From a virus, in IMG/VR virus record IMGVR_UViG_3300035034_000546, positions 1 to 58,710 of that record: a stretch of DNA of 58,710 bases. One strand, written 5' to 3'. The notes beneath the pieces are model-generated. The model ran no database searches. It was not told the origin of the DNA and worked only from the letters and a program-made list of their open reading frames with translations. This document shows positions 45,672 through 53,705 of this stretch, one piece after another (positions within the stretch are counted from its first letter, which is position 1; the number at the start of each line of letters is the position of its first letter). The translations under genes and the position numbers were made by a program.

Positions 45672-47804
45672 ATGAGTTATATAATCAACAACAACGACCC
45701 ATTCGTTAGCATAAAGTTAACGCAAAGTGGTAGAGAGCAATTAGCAAAAGGTGCCCTAAATTTTCAATACTGGGCAATCGGTGATTCTGAAATAAACTAC
45801 GATAGAGAAGAGATTGTTAATAACAATCAAACTGATGTTACACTTTCGGGTATCTCAAAGATAATGAGACCATTTGATAAACAACCAAATATCAAATCAT
45901 ATATTACTAAACTTAGTGGTGAGCCACTTAACCCATTAAATAACACTAATATTAGAACGGTTAAGGCTGTTATTAATAATGAAGCGGATGAAAGAGGTTT
46001 CTTTAGTGCAAATACGACACATACCTCATTTAGTACAATGACTGGTAGTACTTACATCTTAGATGAAGGTACATTATCAAATACGTCAATTAGTGGTGGT
46101 ACAACTCTAGAGGTTGGGACTGGGGTAACTAGAAATGTTGGTGATTATATTTTATTTAGACTTGGTAATGATACAATTGGGTCAATAAGTGGTCTTACTA
46201 ATAATACGCCAGTACCTAATATATGGTACAAGATTCAAGCAACTACTGGTTCGTCAATTACTGTAGATAGAAACACACCAAACATATCAAACGAAACTGG
46301 TAGTACATCATCATATATTATTTATAGAGGTGGTGAAGTCTACGAAACAATAGCCACTGGTAATACAACATCTTATTGGAATACAGGTACATTATCATTT
46401 AACTCATGTTGTGATGTAACTTGTGATGGTGTTCCAGTGTGGAACATGAATAATATATGGTGTGAAGACCTTGCGGGTATCACACGTTCAACTTATGAGG
46501 GTCATGAGTATTTTGGTTCCTACCAATACTTAGGGGCGAAGAACCCATTCTTTGAATATTTATGCACTGGAACGGCATCAACAGCTGATGTTGCCTGTGA
46601 GGGTGCTGGATTAGGTGTGTTAGACGATGTAAAGAAATCAATTTCATTAATCCATTATACAAATAATACAGTATCTAACGTTTATGGTGAGTATTTCTAC
46701 ATAGATAATGCAAACAGTAAAACAGTTAAATTACATTACCCAACACTTATGTATCATAGAAGAACTGGTTCTACTGGTTCTGGTACAACAATGGGTATGA
46801 CATTCTTAGCCTCTGGTTCAACAAAATATGTTGGTACGTCAGATTTAGAATATGTTAATCTAATCGAAGACCCAACAATGATTGGTGGTACAGTACCTAG
46901 AGTGGTTGGTAGGGTATACCCACAACTTAAAGCAATATCACTTCACGATGATGAAATTGTTGCGGCAACATCTTATAAAGCAAATAGAAATTGGACACTA
47001 CCACAACTAGCTTGTGTACTAGATACACCATCTGGTGGGACATCTACTGGTTTATTAGAACCGAATGAGACTGCTTATGTCACCTACACTATTGATAATT
47101 CAACTGGTACTGGTCTTACAACATCACTTCCCTGTCAAAAATACATTAAGGTAACAAATACAACATCAAGTAATAAGGATGTCTCATTTAGATTAAATGA
47201 GCCAAATAACCTACCATATATGAGAAAAATTGAAGATGTTGGTTATGATGGTGTTGGCTTCTATGGGTACAATTTTAAGGTATTATTCCAAAAAGTTACT
47301 AATCCCGATGATAGACCAGACCCAAAAGCTTGGAATGTATATGATTATACAACAAGTCTATTAACAACAACAAGTGGTGAGACAATTAATCCAATTCAAT
47401 TAGAGAACCAATCACCAATAACAAATGGTTTTGTTATTACAGAATTAACTAATACAGCATCCACAATATTTAATTTAACTAAAATATTAGATATGGCACC
47501 AAAGACCTCACCTACTGATTTACAGTTTGGTGATGAAAGATTCTTCTATGGGAATATAGAGACTTATATCGGTGCTACAATATATAAAACATTCTTCCCA
47601 ATTACAATTAACTCTGGGGAGTTCGATACGACAGGGAATAATACTAGAAGTAAAGACCCAAACACTAATCCGCCAGATATTATGGTATCAGAAGTAGGTA
47701 TTTACGATAATTCTAAAAATCTTGTTATTATCGGTAAACTTAGTAAACCAACTAAATTAATAACTGGGAATACAATTATGGTTGAGTTATCAATAGATTT
47801 TTAA
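45672..47804 (+). CDS. Tail-collar-type fibre/baseplate protein (710 aa)
   Basis: The N-terminus has SIKLTQSGREQLAKGALNFQ followed by YWAIGDSEINYD, the LT-x-x-GR ... GDS-x-x-x-Y pattern of phage tail-collar and fibre-attachment domains. Near the C-terminus is MVSEVGIYDNSKNLVIIGKL, the matching xEIGLYD end motif of that family. The middle (about 150-600) is an expanded beta-rich region, including one Cys cluster (CCDVTCDGVPVW). The next gene carries the same N- and C-terminal motifs, so the two are paralogues, and this one is the longer by an inserted central part. Confidence 0.72.
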   Translation: MSYIINNNDPFVSIKLTQSGREQLAKGALNFQYWAIGDSEINYDREEIVNNNQTDVTLSGISKIMRPFDKQPNIKSYITKLSGEPLNPLNNTNIRTVKAVINNEADERGFFSANTTHTSFSTMTGSTYILDEGTLSNTSISGGTTLEVGTGVTRNVGDYILFRLGNDTIGSISGLTNNTPVPNIWYKIQATTGSSITVDRNTPNISNETGSTSSYIIYRGGEVYETIATGNTTSYWNTGTLSFNSCCDVTCDGVPVWNMNNIWCEDLAGITRSTYEGHEYFGSYQYLGAKNPFFEYLCTGTASTADVACEGAGLGVLDDVKKSISLIHYTNNTVSNVYGEYFYIDNANSKTVKLHYPTLMYHRRTGSTGSGTTMGMTFLASGSTKYVGTSDLEYVNLIEDPTMIGGTVPRVVGRVYPQLKAISLHDDEIVAATSYKANRNWTLPQLACVLDTPSGGTSTGLLEPNETAYVTYTIDNSTGTGLTTSLPCQKYIKVTNTTSSNKDVSFRLNEPNNLPYMRKIEDVGYDGVGFYGYNFKVLFQKVTNPDDRPDPKAWNVYDYTTSLLTTTSGETINPIQLENQSPITNGFVITELTNTASTIFNLTKILDMAPKTSPTDLQFGDERFFYGNIETYIGATIYKTFFPITINSGEFDTTGNNTRSKDPNTNPPDIMVSEVGIYDNSKNLVIIGKLSKPTKLITGNTIMVELSIDF

Positions 47805-47816
47805 TATAAAACAATT

Positions 47817-49028
47817 ATGGGCTTTCAAACAACAGCAACAACAACGACACTTATCGCTAAATTAACACCTTTAGGGAGGGAATTAATGGTGACCGATACA
47901 AATAACCTTATCACAAAATTTGCGTTAGGTGATTCTGACTCAAATTATAATGTAACAGATAACTTGACAACGGGTGAGGTTCCAGCTATGGGTGGAAACA
48001 AAGGACTCAACTCAACGACTAGTAATAGTACCAGTAACGATATAGCCATTAGATATCCATTATTAGTCAATGGTTTAGGTGGGAATACAAAGTCTGTTGA
48101 ACCAGCGTCTATAAAAGTCGGTAGGGTGATTCAAAACGTGGGACAAGTGACTAATATTAATGGCACTAACATAACACAACATGTAATCGACATAAATGAT
48201 ACTTCGACCGATTCATTAGTTAATTTGTTTGCTAGTTTTGGACTACCATTAACAGAAAGGGGTAAAACGACTTATAGTGCCACGACTTATGCTAAAGGTG
48301 GTTGGGCTGATACAGCATTAAGTGGTTTGGGTACAGACAAAATTGTAGTTATCGGGGTTTCAAACACACAATACGGTGAGACTTTAGATGGTAAAGAAAT
48401 TAAGTTGGATTTAGTTACCACCGCTGGAACAAATACGATTTATAGTACATTCCAAAACTCTGGTACTGACCTTAAACGTCAGGATTCGGCATATAGGGAT
48501 ACATCGAACGAAACGACATCATTAGGTTTGTCATTAGGGTTTTTAGTTAGTGATGATGTAATGAAACCAAATGGTGGTGATTCATCACTTAGCTGGGCCA
48601 CTGGCTTTGGATTGAATAAACCATTTTCGGTGAATAAAAAGAAACGATATAATTTACGAACAAACTCTAATCTTTCATTAACTGCGGATACAGTTATTGG
48701 TGTTGCTTATTTAGATAAAGGATTCTTAGTTATTACTGAACCAACAATTGTAAACGCATTTGACCCATCTTTTTCTGGCTCTAGTGGTACATCAGTAACA
48801 ATCAATAGCGTATCAACAAACGTTGTACAAAACATTACTTGTGTTGCTGGTAGAGGTGAGTTTGGAACCTCATCAAACCCTACATGGTCAAGAGGTGATA
48901 CTGTTAGAGTGAGTGAAATAGGTCTATATGATAATCGTAATAGGTTGATTGCTTATGGTAAGTTCGATAGACAAGTACTTAAACAAGATGCTAGTTTTAC
49001 ATCGTTTGGAATTAAAATTACGGTATAA
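47817..49028 (+). CDS. Tail-collar-type fibre/baseplate protein, paralogue of the preceding gene (403 aa)
   Basis: This shares with the previous gene the N-terminal LTPLGRELM ... KFALGDSDSNYN and the C-terminal VSEIGLYDNRNRLIAYGKF. The region between (about 130-330) is shorter and has no Cys. The two probably arose by duplication and may occupy neighbouring or alternating positions on the baseplate. It is the last gene of the tail cluster and is followed by a weak terminator. Confidence 0.72.
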   Translation: MGFQTTATTTTLIAKLTPLGRELMVTDTNNLITKFALGDSDSNYNVTDNLTTGEVPAMGGNKGLNSTTSNSTSNDIAIRYPLLVNGLGGNTKSVEPASIKVGRVIQNVGQVTNINGTNITQHVIDINDTSTDSLVNLFASFGLPLTERGKTTYSATTYAKGGWADTALSGLGTDKIVVIGVSNTQYGETLDGKEIKLDLVTTAGTNTIYSTFQNSGTDLKRQDSAYRDTSNETTSLGLSLGFLVSDDVMKPNGGDSSLSWATGFGLNKPFSVNKKKRYNLRTNSNLSLTADTVIGVAYLDKGFLVITEPTIVNAFDPSFSGSSGTSVTINSVSTNVVQNITCVAGRGEFGTSSNPTWSRGDTVRVSEIGLYDNRNRLIAYGKFDRQVLKQDASFTSFGIKITV

Positions 49029-49062
49029 GGTTTAGTTTTACAAATAGTGTTTTATATTTAAA

Positions 49063-49082
49063 AAAAACCTCTCATGGTTTTT
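49063..49082 (+). terminator. Terminator-like hairpin after the fibre genes
   Basis: AAAAACC (49063-49069) pairs with GGTTTTT (49076-49082) around a six-base loop, ending in Ts. The stem is AT-rich, so efficiency is probably modest. It separates the tail cluster from the recombination block. Confidence 0.55.
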
Positions 49083-49093
49083 AACTAGAAAAT

Positions 49094-49747
49094 ATGAAAA
49101 ACAGTAAAAATGGGTTAATTCTTGGTCTTGACATAAGCACTAAAACAATTGGCATAGCGTTATTTGAGGATAACGCTGGGGAAGGTAAATTGAAATTACT
49201 TCACCATGTCACCCCAAAGGTTAAACCACAACCAGAAACTAAGATGGAGGAATTATTTCAGAAAGCGAATATTTTTGAGGAAGAGTTCCTTAATAAATAT
49301 TCTGATGTTGGTATTACAAGAGTAATTATCGAGGAACCACTACTTAGGTCAAATAACGTTAACACGGTAGCAACACTACTTAGATTTAATGGTATGGTAT
49401 CTAGGTCTGTATACACAGTACTTGGAATAGTCCCTGATTATATATCATCTTATGACTCTAGAGCGTTCGCTTATCCAGAATTAATGCAAATCAGAACAAA
49501 AAACAAAAAAGGTGAGCCCTATACGGAAAGTGAATTAAAAAGAAAAAAACCAGTATTATTCGGTGACTATAATTTTGATGTGGATAAGAAAATGGTGGTT
49601 TGGGAAAAGACCGCTGATTTAGAACCTCAAATAACTTGGCTTTATACAAACAAAGGTACTCTTAAAAAAGAAAACTTTGACCTAGCTGATGCGTACGCAT
49701 GTTGTCTTGGATATATGAATAAAATGGGTTTATGGTTACCTAAGTAA
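49094..49747 (+). CDS. RuvC-like Holliday junction resolvase (RNase H fold)
   Basis: A 217-aa protein with the four acidic motifs of the RuvC branch: D13 in LILGLDISTKTIG, Glu in VIIEEPLL (about 78-84), a further polar strand at DYISSYDSRAF, and the C-terminal Asp pair in FDLADAYACCLGY (about 195-207). It would cleave branched DNA made during recombination and replication, a job done in T4 by the unrelated gp49. It starts the second recombination block, together with primase, nuclease and gp46/47. Confidence 0.82.
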   Translation: MKNSKNGLILGLDISTKTIGIALFEDNAGEGKLKLLHHVTPKVKPQPETKMEELFQKANIFEEEFLNKYSDVGITRVIIEEPLLRSNNVNTVATLLRFNGMVSRSVYTVLGIVPDYISSYDSRAFAYPELMQIRTKNKKGEPYTESELKRKKPVLFGDYNFDVDKKMVVWEKTADLEPQITWLYTNKGTLKKENFDLADAYACCLGYMNKMGLWLPK

Positions 49748-49751
49748 CCAT
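49732..49751 (+). other. Hairpin over the stop codon of the RuvC-like gene
   Basis: ATGGTTAC and GTAACCAT form an eight-base stem with loop CTAA, spanning the stop codon. No T-run follows, so it is more likely an mRNA 3'-end structure than a terminator. Confidence 0.4.
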
Positions 49752-49871
49752 CCCCATAAATAGTTTTATCTTCTTGTTTTAATTTTGGTCTTGCCATATT
49801 ATATTTCTTTATTAATATCTATAAAAATCAAAAAGGTCGTATTTTAACAAGATTTATTCGATTTTTTTTAG

Positions 49872-49879
49872 TATATTTG
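49872..49879 (+). promoter_or_regulatory. Bacteroidetes-type -7 box TATATTTG before the primase gene
   Basis: A perfect TAnnTTTG box lies 12 bases before the primase start. No TTG is found at the expected -33 position, so this is a half-supported promoter. The transcript leader would be only a few bases long. Confidence 0.45.
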
Positions 49880-49891
49880 AAAAAAAATAAA

Positions 49892-50839
49892 ATGAGTTTT
49901 TTTATAGTTGATATTTTAGAATCGTTTCTTGGTAAATCTAAACGACATAATGAAGGTAAAAGTCAGCTCCAGTTCGACTGTCCAGCGTGTGCCCTAGATA
50001 AAGGTAAACCACAGGGGGATGGTAAAGGTAATCTAGAGATTAACTACAATAAAGGCGTATTTAGATGTTGGTCCTGTCATTACACTAACCACATGCATGG
50101 TTATCTACCAAAACTAATTAAACGTTTCGGAAATCAAGCCTTATTAAAGGAATATTTAATACTTAAACCAGAAGAGGCCCTAATTACAGAAACTCTATAC
50201 GCTGAGGTTAAGTTCCCAGAAGGATATCAGAAATTATCAGAAGCCAAATACGGTTCTCATAGGTTAAACCATGCAATGAATTATCTTAAGAAGAGGAACA
50301 TCGGTATGGACCTAATTAAGAAGTATGATATTGGTTATACAACCGAGAGTGAGTTCCACTCTAGAATAATAATACCATCTTATGATATCTATGGTGATAT
50401 TAATTATTTCATTGCAAGGTCATTTGACTATAAGGTAAAACCAAAGTATTTAAACCCAGAAGCGGAGAAACAAGAGATAATCTTCAATGAAGAAAAGATT
50501 AATTGGGATGCTACAATATATCTAGTGGAAGGTGTATTTGACCATATAATAATTCCTAACTCTATACCATTACTTGGTAAGTTCGTTTCTGAGAAATTAT
50601 TTGAGATGCTCTTAAATAAGGCATCTAGTGATATTATAATAGTATTAGACTCTGATGCATACAATGATGCGTTACAATTATATAAAATGTTAGACTTTGC
50701 CGAATTAAAGGGTAGGGTTAAGATATGTGTACCACCTGATGGATATGACCCATCATTGATTTATCAGAATGATGAAAAAAATGGTATTGTTAAATTACTT
50801 AGGACATCACATAAAATCCCAGAAAGTAGGCTTTATTAA
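49892..50839 (+). CDS. gp61: DNA primase (gp61/DnaG type)
   Basis: The zinc-binding N-terminus has C30-x2-C33 in FDCPACALDKG and CWSCHY (about 58-61), as in DnaG/gp61 primases. The Toprim domain is visible as YLVEGVFDHIIIPNSIPLLG (Glu, about 212) and IIIVLDSDAYND (DxD, about 249-260), followed by CVPPDGYDPSLIYQ. The product synthesises RNA primers for lagging-strand replication and would work with the gp41-type helicase at 17.3 kb. I chose the ATG rather than an in-frame TTG 15 bases upstream, because that TTG is part of the promoter box. The length (315 aa) is close to T4 gp61 (342). Confidence 0.87.
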   Translation: MSFFIVDILESFLGKSKRHNEGKSQLQFDCPACALDKGKPQGDGKGNLEINYNKGVFRCWSCHYTNHMHGYLPKLIKRFGNQALLKEYLILKPEEALITETLYAEVKFPEGYQKLSEAKYGSHRLNHAMNYLKKRNIGMDLIKKYDIGYTTESEFHSRIIIPSYDIYGDINYFIARSFDYKVKPKYLNPEAEKQEIIFNEEKINWDATIYLVEGVFDHIIIPNSIPLLGKFVSEKLFEMLLNKASSDIIIVLDSDAYNDALQLYKMLDFAELKGRVKICVPPDGYDPSLIYQNDEKNGIVKLLRTSHKIPESRLY

Positions 50840-50843
50840 TTAA

Positions 50844-51587
50844 TTAATTAACCCCAGCAATAGACATTATTTCCCCTTTATTTGGGTTTTTATTTGATAT
50901 ACATAAATTACCATTATTATTTTTAAAACATGAAATATCTGACTCACCATTTAACTTATCCCATATTTTAGGAATCTCATTAGTATTCATTCTACGACCA
51001 TTACCAGAGTAAAGATGACCAAAATTTAAAATAACTGCTTTATATATTTTATATCCTAACCCTAAACCTTTTAAGGTATCAGATAACGAAATATGTATCT
51101 GGTATAACCCAGACCCTACTAGTTGTATATCAAGTGCTATTCCAGATGAAACATCATTTTTTAATGGTAATGTAACTTTAATATTTACTGGTGACTCTTC
51201 ATTTTGTGGGTCTAATTGTATTTTAGACCAATCTAACCCACGAATAACGTCTTTATCCTCATCAGATATCTCAACTGGCTTCGCTAATGATAGAGACTCA
51301 TTAACATCTTCATTATAAGCTTTTGGGTGCATACTATCATATACATTAGCAAGTCTATTAGGAATTATTTTTTTTATCGCATCTATAACACCATAAGAGT
51401 CACCTTCATATTCCGCATGATATGAAGCGTATTTACCTTCAATCCTTTTTAATTCTTGTTGTATTTGATTAACATCACTGTAATTATTCTCAACCCTATC
51501 TAATTCTATGGCTAAAGGGTTACTAACATCTGGCTCATCACCCCATACCAATTCCTCACGTAGCATTTGCTTAATAAAATGTCTCAT
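50844..51587 (-). CDS. GNAT-like protein, the only minus-strand gene (247 aa)
   Basis: The N-terminus MRHFIKQMLREELVW is an amphipathic helix of the type found on many proteins of environmental myophages. About residues 30-100 are helical. The C-terminal half has the strand ALDIQLVGSGLYQIHISLSD followed by KGLGLGYKIYKAVILNFGHL. That fits motif A of GNAT acetyltransferases (R/Q-x-x-G-x-G/A, here G-L-G-L-G) and the following helix. I would not claim acetyltransferase activity, since the acetyl-CoA loop is imperfect. The gene is convergent with the primase gene (stops four bases apart) and divergent from the nuclease gene. Being alone on its strand suggests separate acquisition or regulation. 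Confidence 0.6.
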   Translation of the reverse strand: MRHFIKQMLREELVWGDEPDVSNPLAIELDRVENNYSDVNQIQQELKRIEGKYASYHAEYEGDSYGVIDAIKKIIPNRLANVYDSMHPKAYNEDVNESLSLAKPVEISDEDKDVIRGLDWSKIQLDPQNEESPVNIKVTLPLKNDVSSGIALDIQLVGSGLYQIHISLSDTLKGLGLGYKIYKAVILNFGHLYSGNGRRMNTNEIPKIWDKLNGESDISCFKNNNGNLCISNKNPNKGEIMSIAGVN

Positions 51588-51600
51588 AATAATCTTTTTA

Positions 51601-51609
51601 TATAAATAC
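51601..51609 (-). promoter_or_regulatory. Candidate phage promoter motif GTATTTATA (minus strand)
   Basis: Read on the minus strand, GTATTTATA ends 13 bases before the start of the GNAT-like gene. It has the same orientation relative to its gene as the plus-strand copies, which supports it being a directional promoter element. Confidence 0.45.
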
Positions 51610-51640
51610 TTGAAAATTACAATAAAATAGTGTATATTCG
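51610..51640 (+). promoter_or_regulatory. Bacteroidetes-type promoter, TTG-N20-TATATTCG
   Basis: TTG at 51610-51612, a 20-base spacer and TATATTCG at 51633-51640 (one mismatch to TAnnTTTG), before the nuclease gene. It is back to back with the minus-strand motif, so both genes may be controlled from this 30-base region. Confidence 0.55.
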
Positions 51641-51676
51641 CTTAGTACATTAAAAAGATAAATTTACTAATATTAA

Positions 51677-53632
51677 ATGTTAATAGATAATAAAGATAAG
51701 GAAAAATCGGAGTTGTTAGAACTTGCAGCTGATATACGAGATGTTGTTGATAATAAACAAAAAGAGTTAGAACTAACCTTTGTTGAGGATACTCATACAT
51801 ACTTTATTAAAAATAAAGAAGGTTTAATTGTCAGTAACCTTCCAAGTGTATCAACGGTTATATGTCAATTTTATGAGGCGTTTGATGACCTTACAAAGTC
51901 ATTAGATATGTGTAATAATGATTTGAAACTCCAAGATAATTTACTTAAAGACTGGAGAGCAACCGCAACATACGCTAATAGTACTGGGTCAAGAGTCCAT
52001 TTCCTACTAGAAACCGATTTACTTAAAATATATAAATCAGATAAAACAGTAAGAAAACCTATATTTGACTGTAATGAAGAACAAATAGAAGTTGGTAATC
52101 GAATGATAGATGCTGGTCATCAATTCCTACAATTAATGCATAGAAGGGGTGCGGTGTTATTAGACACGGAGATGGTACTAGGTAGTATTGACTTAGGTTA
52201 CACAGGTCAACCAGATAAGGTTTGGTTAATGAGAAACGCTAAGGGTGAATTAGGTTTTATCGTAACGGACTGGAAGGGGTTACCCTTAGACACACCTATT
52301 TTAACTAATCATGGTTGGAGAACTATGGGGACTTTAATAAAGGGTGATATGGTTTACGATAAAGATGGTAATCTAGTTAATATATTAAATATCTCAAAAG
52401 TTAAAAACAAGAAGTGTCTTAAAATTAAATTTGGTAATAACGAAGAGGTGGTTTCTGATTTTGAACATAGATGGTTGGTTTATACTAGTGTTCTTGGTAT
52501 TAAAAAGGAAATGGTTATGACAACTCAGGAAATTAAAGAGTATAACGATAACCTAACCAAACGAGATTCACATAGAATTTTAAAAATAGAAAATGCTAAA
52601 CCATTGAATAACCCCATGATAAACCTACCAGTTGACCCATATGTTTTAGGTCTGTGGTTAGGTGATGAACATAGTGTCGATGCTAAGATAACTCAAGCCA
52701 ACAAGGTTGTTTGGTGTGAAATAAATAATCGTGGGTATGAGATAGGTGATGATGTATCAGAAGGTGGTGTTGGTAAAGCTACGACTAGAACGGTGTTTGG
52801 ATTACATAGTCGGTTAAGGGGGTTGTCATTATTAGGTAATAAACATATTCCAGAAATATACCTATCTAGTTCATATGAACAAAGATTAGATTTATTAAGG
52901 GGTTTAATGGATAGTGGTGGTACATACAACAAAACTAGAAAACGATTCGTAGTGACAACAACTAGGGAATCACAAGCTAATTATTATGTTGAAGTAGCTT
53001 CATCATTAGGCATTAAAACAACAATCATTACATACAATAAGAAATTTAACGGTAAGATTATACCATGTTATAATATGGAATTTACAACAACCGAATTTAA
53101 CCCATTTCTATGTAGAAATCAAGACATTGTATTAACACCCAAAACTAATAAACGATTATATAGAACGATAGTGTCGGTAGAGGTAGTTGACTCAGTACCA
53201 ACTAAATGTATTGAGGTTGATAGCCCTACGAGTACCTTTTTATGTGGTAAATCGTTACTAGTTACACACAACACTAACAAACCGAAAAATTTTGAAACAC
53301 AAGCATGGACTGGTAAGATGAAAGAACCATTTGATAAATTTAGAGATACTTCATTAGAACATTATAAGATTCAGCTACCACTTTATGGTAGGTTAATACT
53401 TGACATGTTGAAGGGTAGTAAATATGAAGGGATAAAATTTTTTGGTTGTATTATTGTTCACTTATTAAGAGACGGTAAATTTGTCGAGTATAGAGTTGAA
53501 CAAGGATGGATTGATATTACATTAAATATGAACCCACTTATTAGAATAGATGAGACTTTGAATTATAAGAAAAATCAAGAAATAAGAGAGGAACAAAGAA
53601 TAAAAGATTATAATAAATTAATAAATGGTTAA
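51677..53632 (+). CDS. PD-(D/E)XK (RecB/Cas4-like) nuclease interrupted by an intein
   Basis: The precursor has 651 residues; removing the 332-aa intein leaves 319. The extein shows the family motifs in order: a His/Glu helix GSRVHFLLETDL (about 103-114), a Glu-containing strand LLDTEMVLGSIDLGYTGQPDKV (Asp of motif II), and the catalytic D-W-K of motif III in FIVTDWK. The intein lies directly after that Lys, so the nuclease should be inactive until spliced. The restored motif, VTDWKTNKPKN, matches the family's DxKT form. It would process DNA ends in recombination or degrade DNA; the neighbouring gp46/47 genes support the first. It is driven from its own host-type promoter. Confidence 0.82.
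   Translation: MLIDNKDKEKSELLELAADIRDVVDNKQKELELTFVEDTHTYFIKNKEGLIVSNLPSVSTVICQFYEAFDDLTKSLDMCNNDLKLQDNLLKDWRATATYANSTGSRVHFLLETDLLKIYKSDKTVRKPIFDCNEEQIEVGNRMIDAGHQFLQLMHRRGAVLLDTEMVLGSIDLGYTGQPDKVWLMRNAKGELGFIVTDWKGLPLDTPILTNHGWRTMGTLIKGDMVYDKDGNLVNILNISKVKNKKCLKIKFGNNEEVVSDFEHRWLVYTSVLGIKKEMVMTTQEIKEYNDNLTKRDSHRILKIENAKPLNNPMINLPVDPYVLGLWLGDEHSVDAKITQANKVVWCEINNRGYEIGDDVSEGGVGKATTRTVFGLHSRLRGLSLLGNKHIPEIYLSSSYEQRLDLLRGLMDSGGTYNKTRKRFVVTTTRESQANYYVEVASSLGIKTTIITYNKKFNGKIIPCYNMEFTTTEFNPFLCRNQDIVLTPKTNKRLYRTIVSVEVVDSVPTKCIEVDSPTSTFLCGKSLLVTHNTNKPKNFETQAWTGKMKEPFDKFRDTSLEHYKIQLPLYGRLILDMLKGSKYEGIKFFGCIIVHLLRDGKFVEYRVEQGWIDITLNMNPLIRIDETLNYKKNQEIREEQRIKDYNKLING
52277..53272 (+). mobile_element. 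Class 3-type intein in the nuclease active site, endonuclease probably inactive
   Basis: The intein is 332 residues. It starts with Gly (GLPLDTPILTNHGWRTMG) and ends VTHN before Thr+1. The class 3 triad is present: Trp at intein position 66 (EHRWLV), Cys at 311 (TKCIEVD) and Thr at 330. The splicing domain resembles the helicase intein (PL-x-x-x-x-LT-x-x-GW-x-TMG), so the two are related. The LAGLIDADG motifs are damaged: LWLGDE keeps one Asp, but GLMDSGG has Gly where the catalytic Asp belongs. Confidence 0.85.
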
Positions 53633-53705
53633 AAAGGAAGAGTTTATTAAATCAGTAAAAGTTTTTACCGATAAACATGTTGAAATAAAATTATTATGGC
53701 AGTAA
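53625..53705 (+). CDS. Possible 26-residue peptide bridging nuclease and gp47 genes
   Basis: An ATG-started frame overlaps the end of the nuclease gene (ATGGTTAA) and the start of the gp47 gene (ATGGCAGTAA). This is the same coupling style used by confirmed neighbours. The peptide is basic (MVKKEEFIKSVKVFTDKH and onward). Very short; not shown to be expressed. Confidence 0.35.
   Translation: MVKKEEFIKSVKVFTDKHVEIKLLWQ

Noticed and set aside
49877-49891. Upstream TTG start for the primase
   Set aside because: The TTG is part of the TATATTTG promoter box; the ATG at 49892 has the usual A-rich context.
50826-50845. TTAATTAATTAATTAA between the convergent primase and GNAT-like genes
   Set aside because: It is a short palindromic AT repeat that provides stop codons on both strands; no sign of an attachment or origin site.
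53630-53640. Shine-Dalgarno-like AAGGAAG before the gp47 gene
   Set aside because: It is 55 bases from the start codon and no consistent Shine-Dalgarno appears before other genes.
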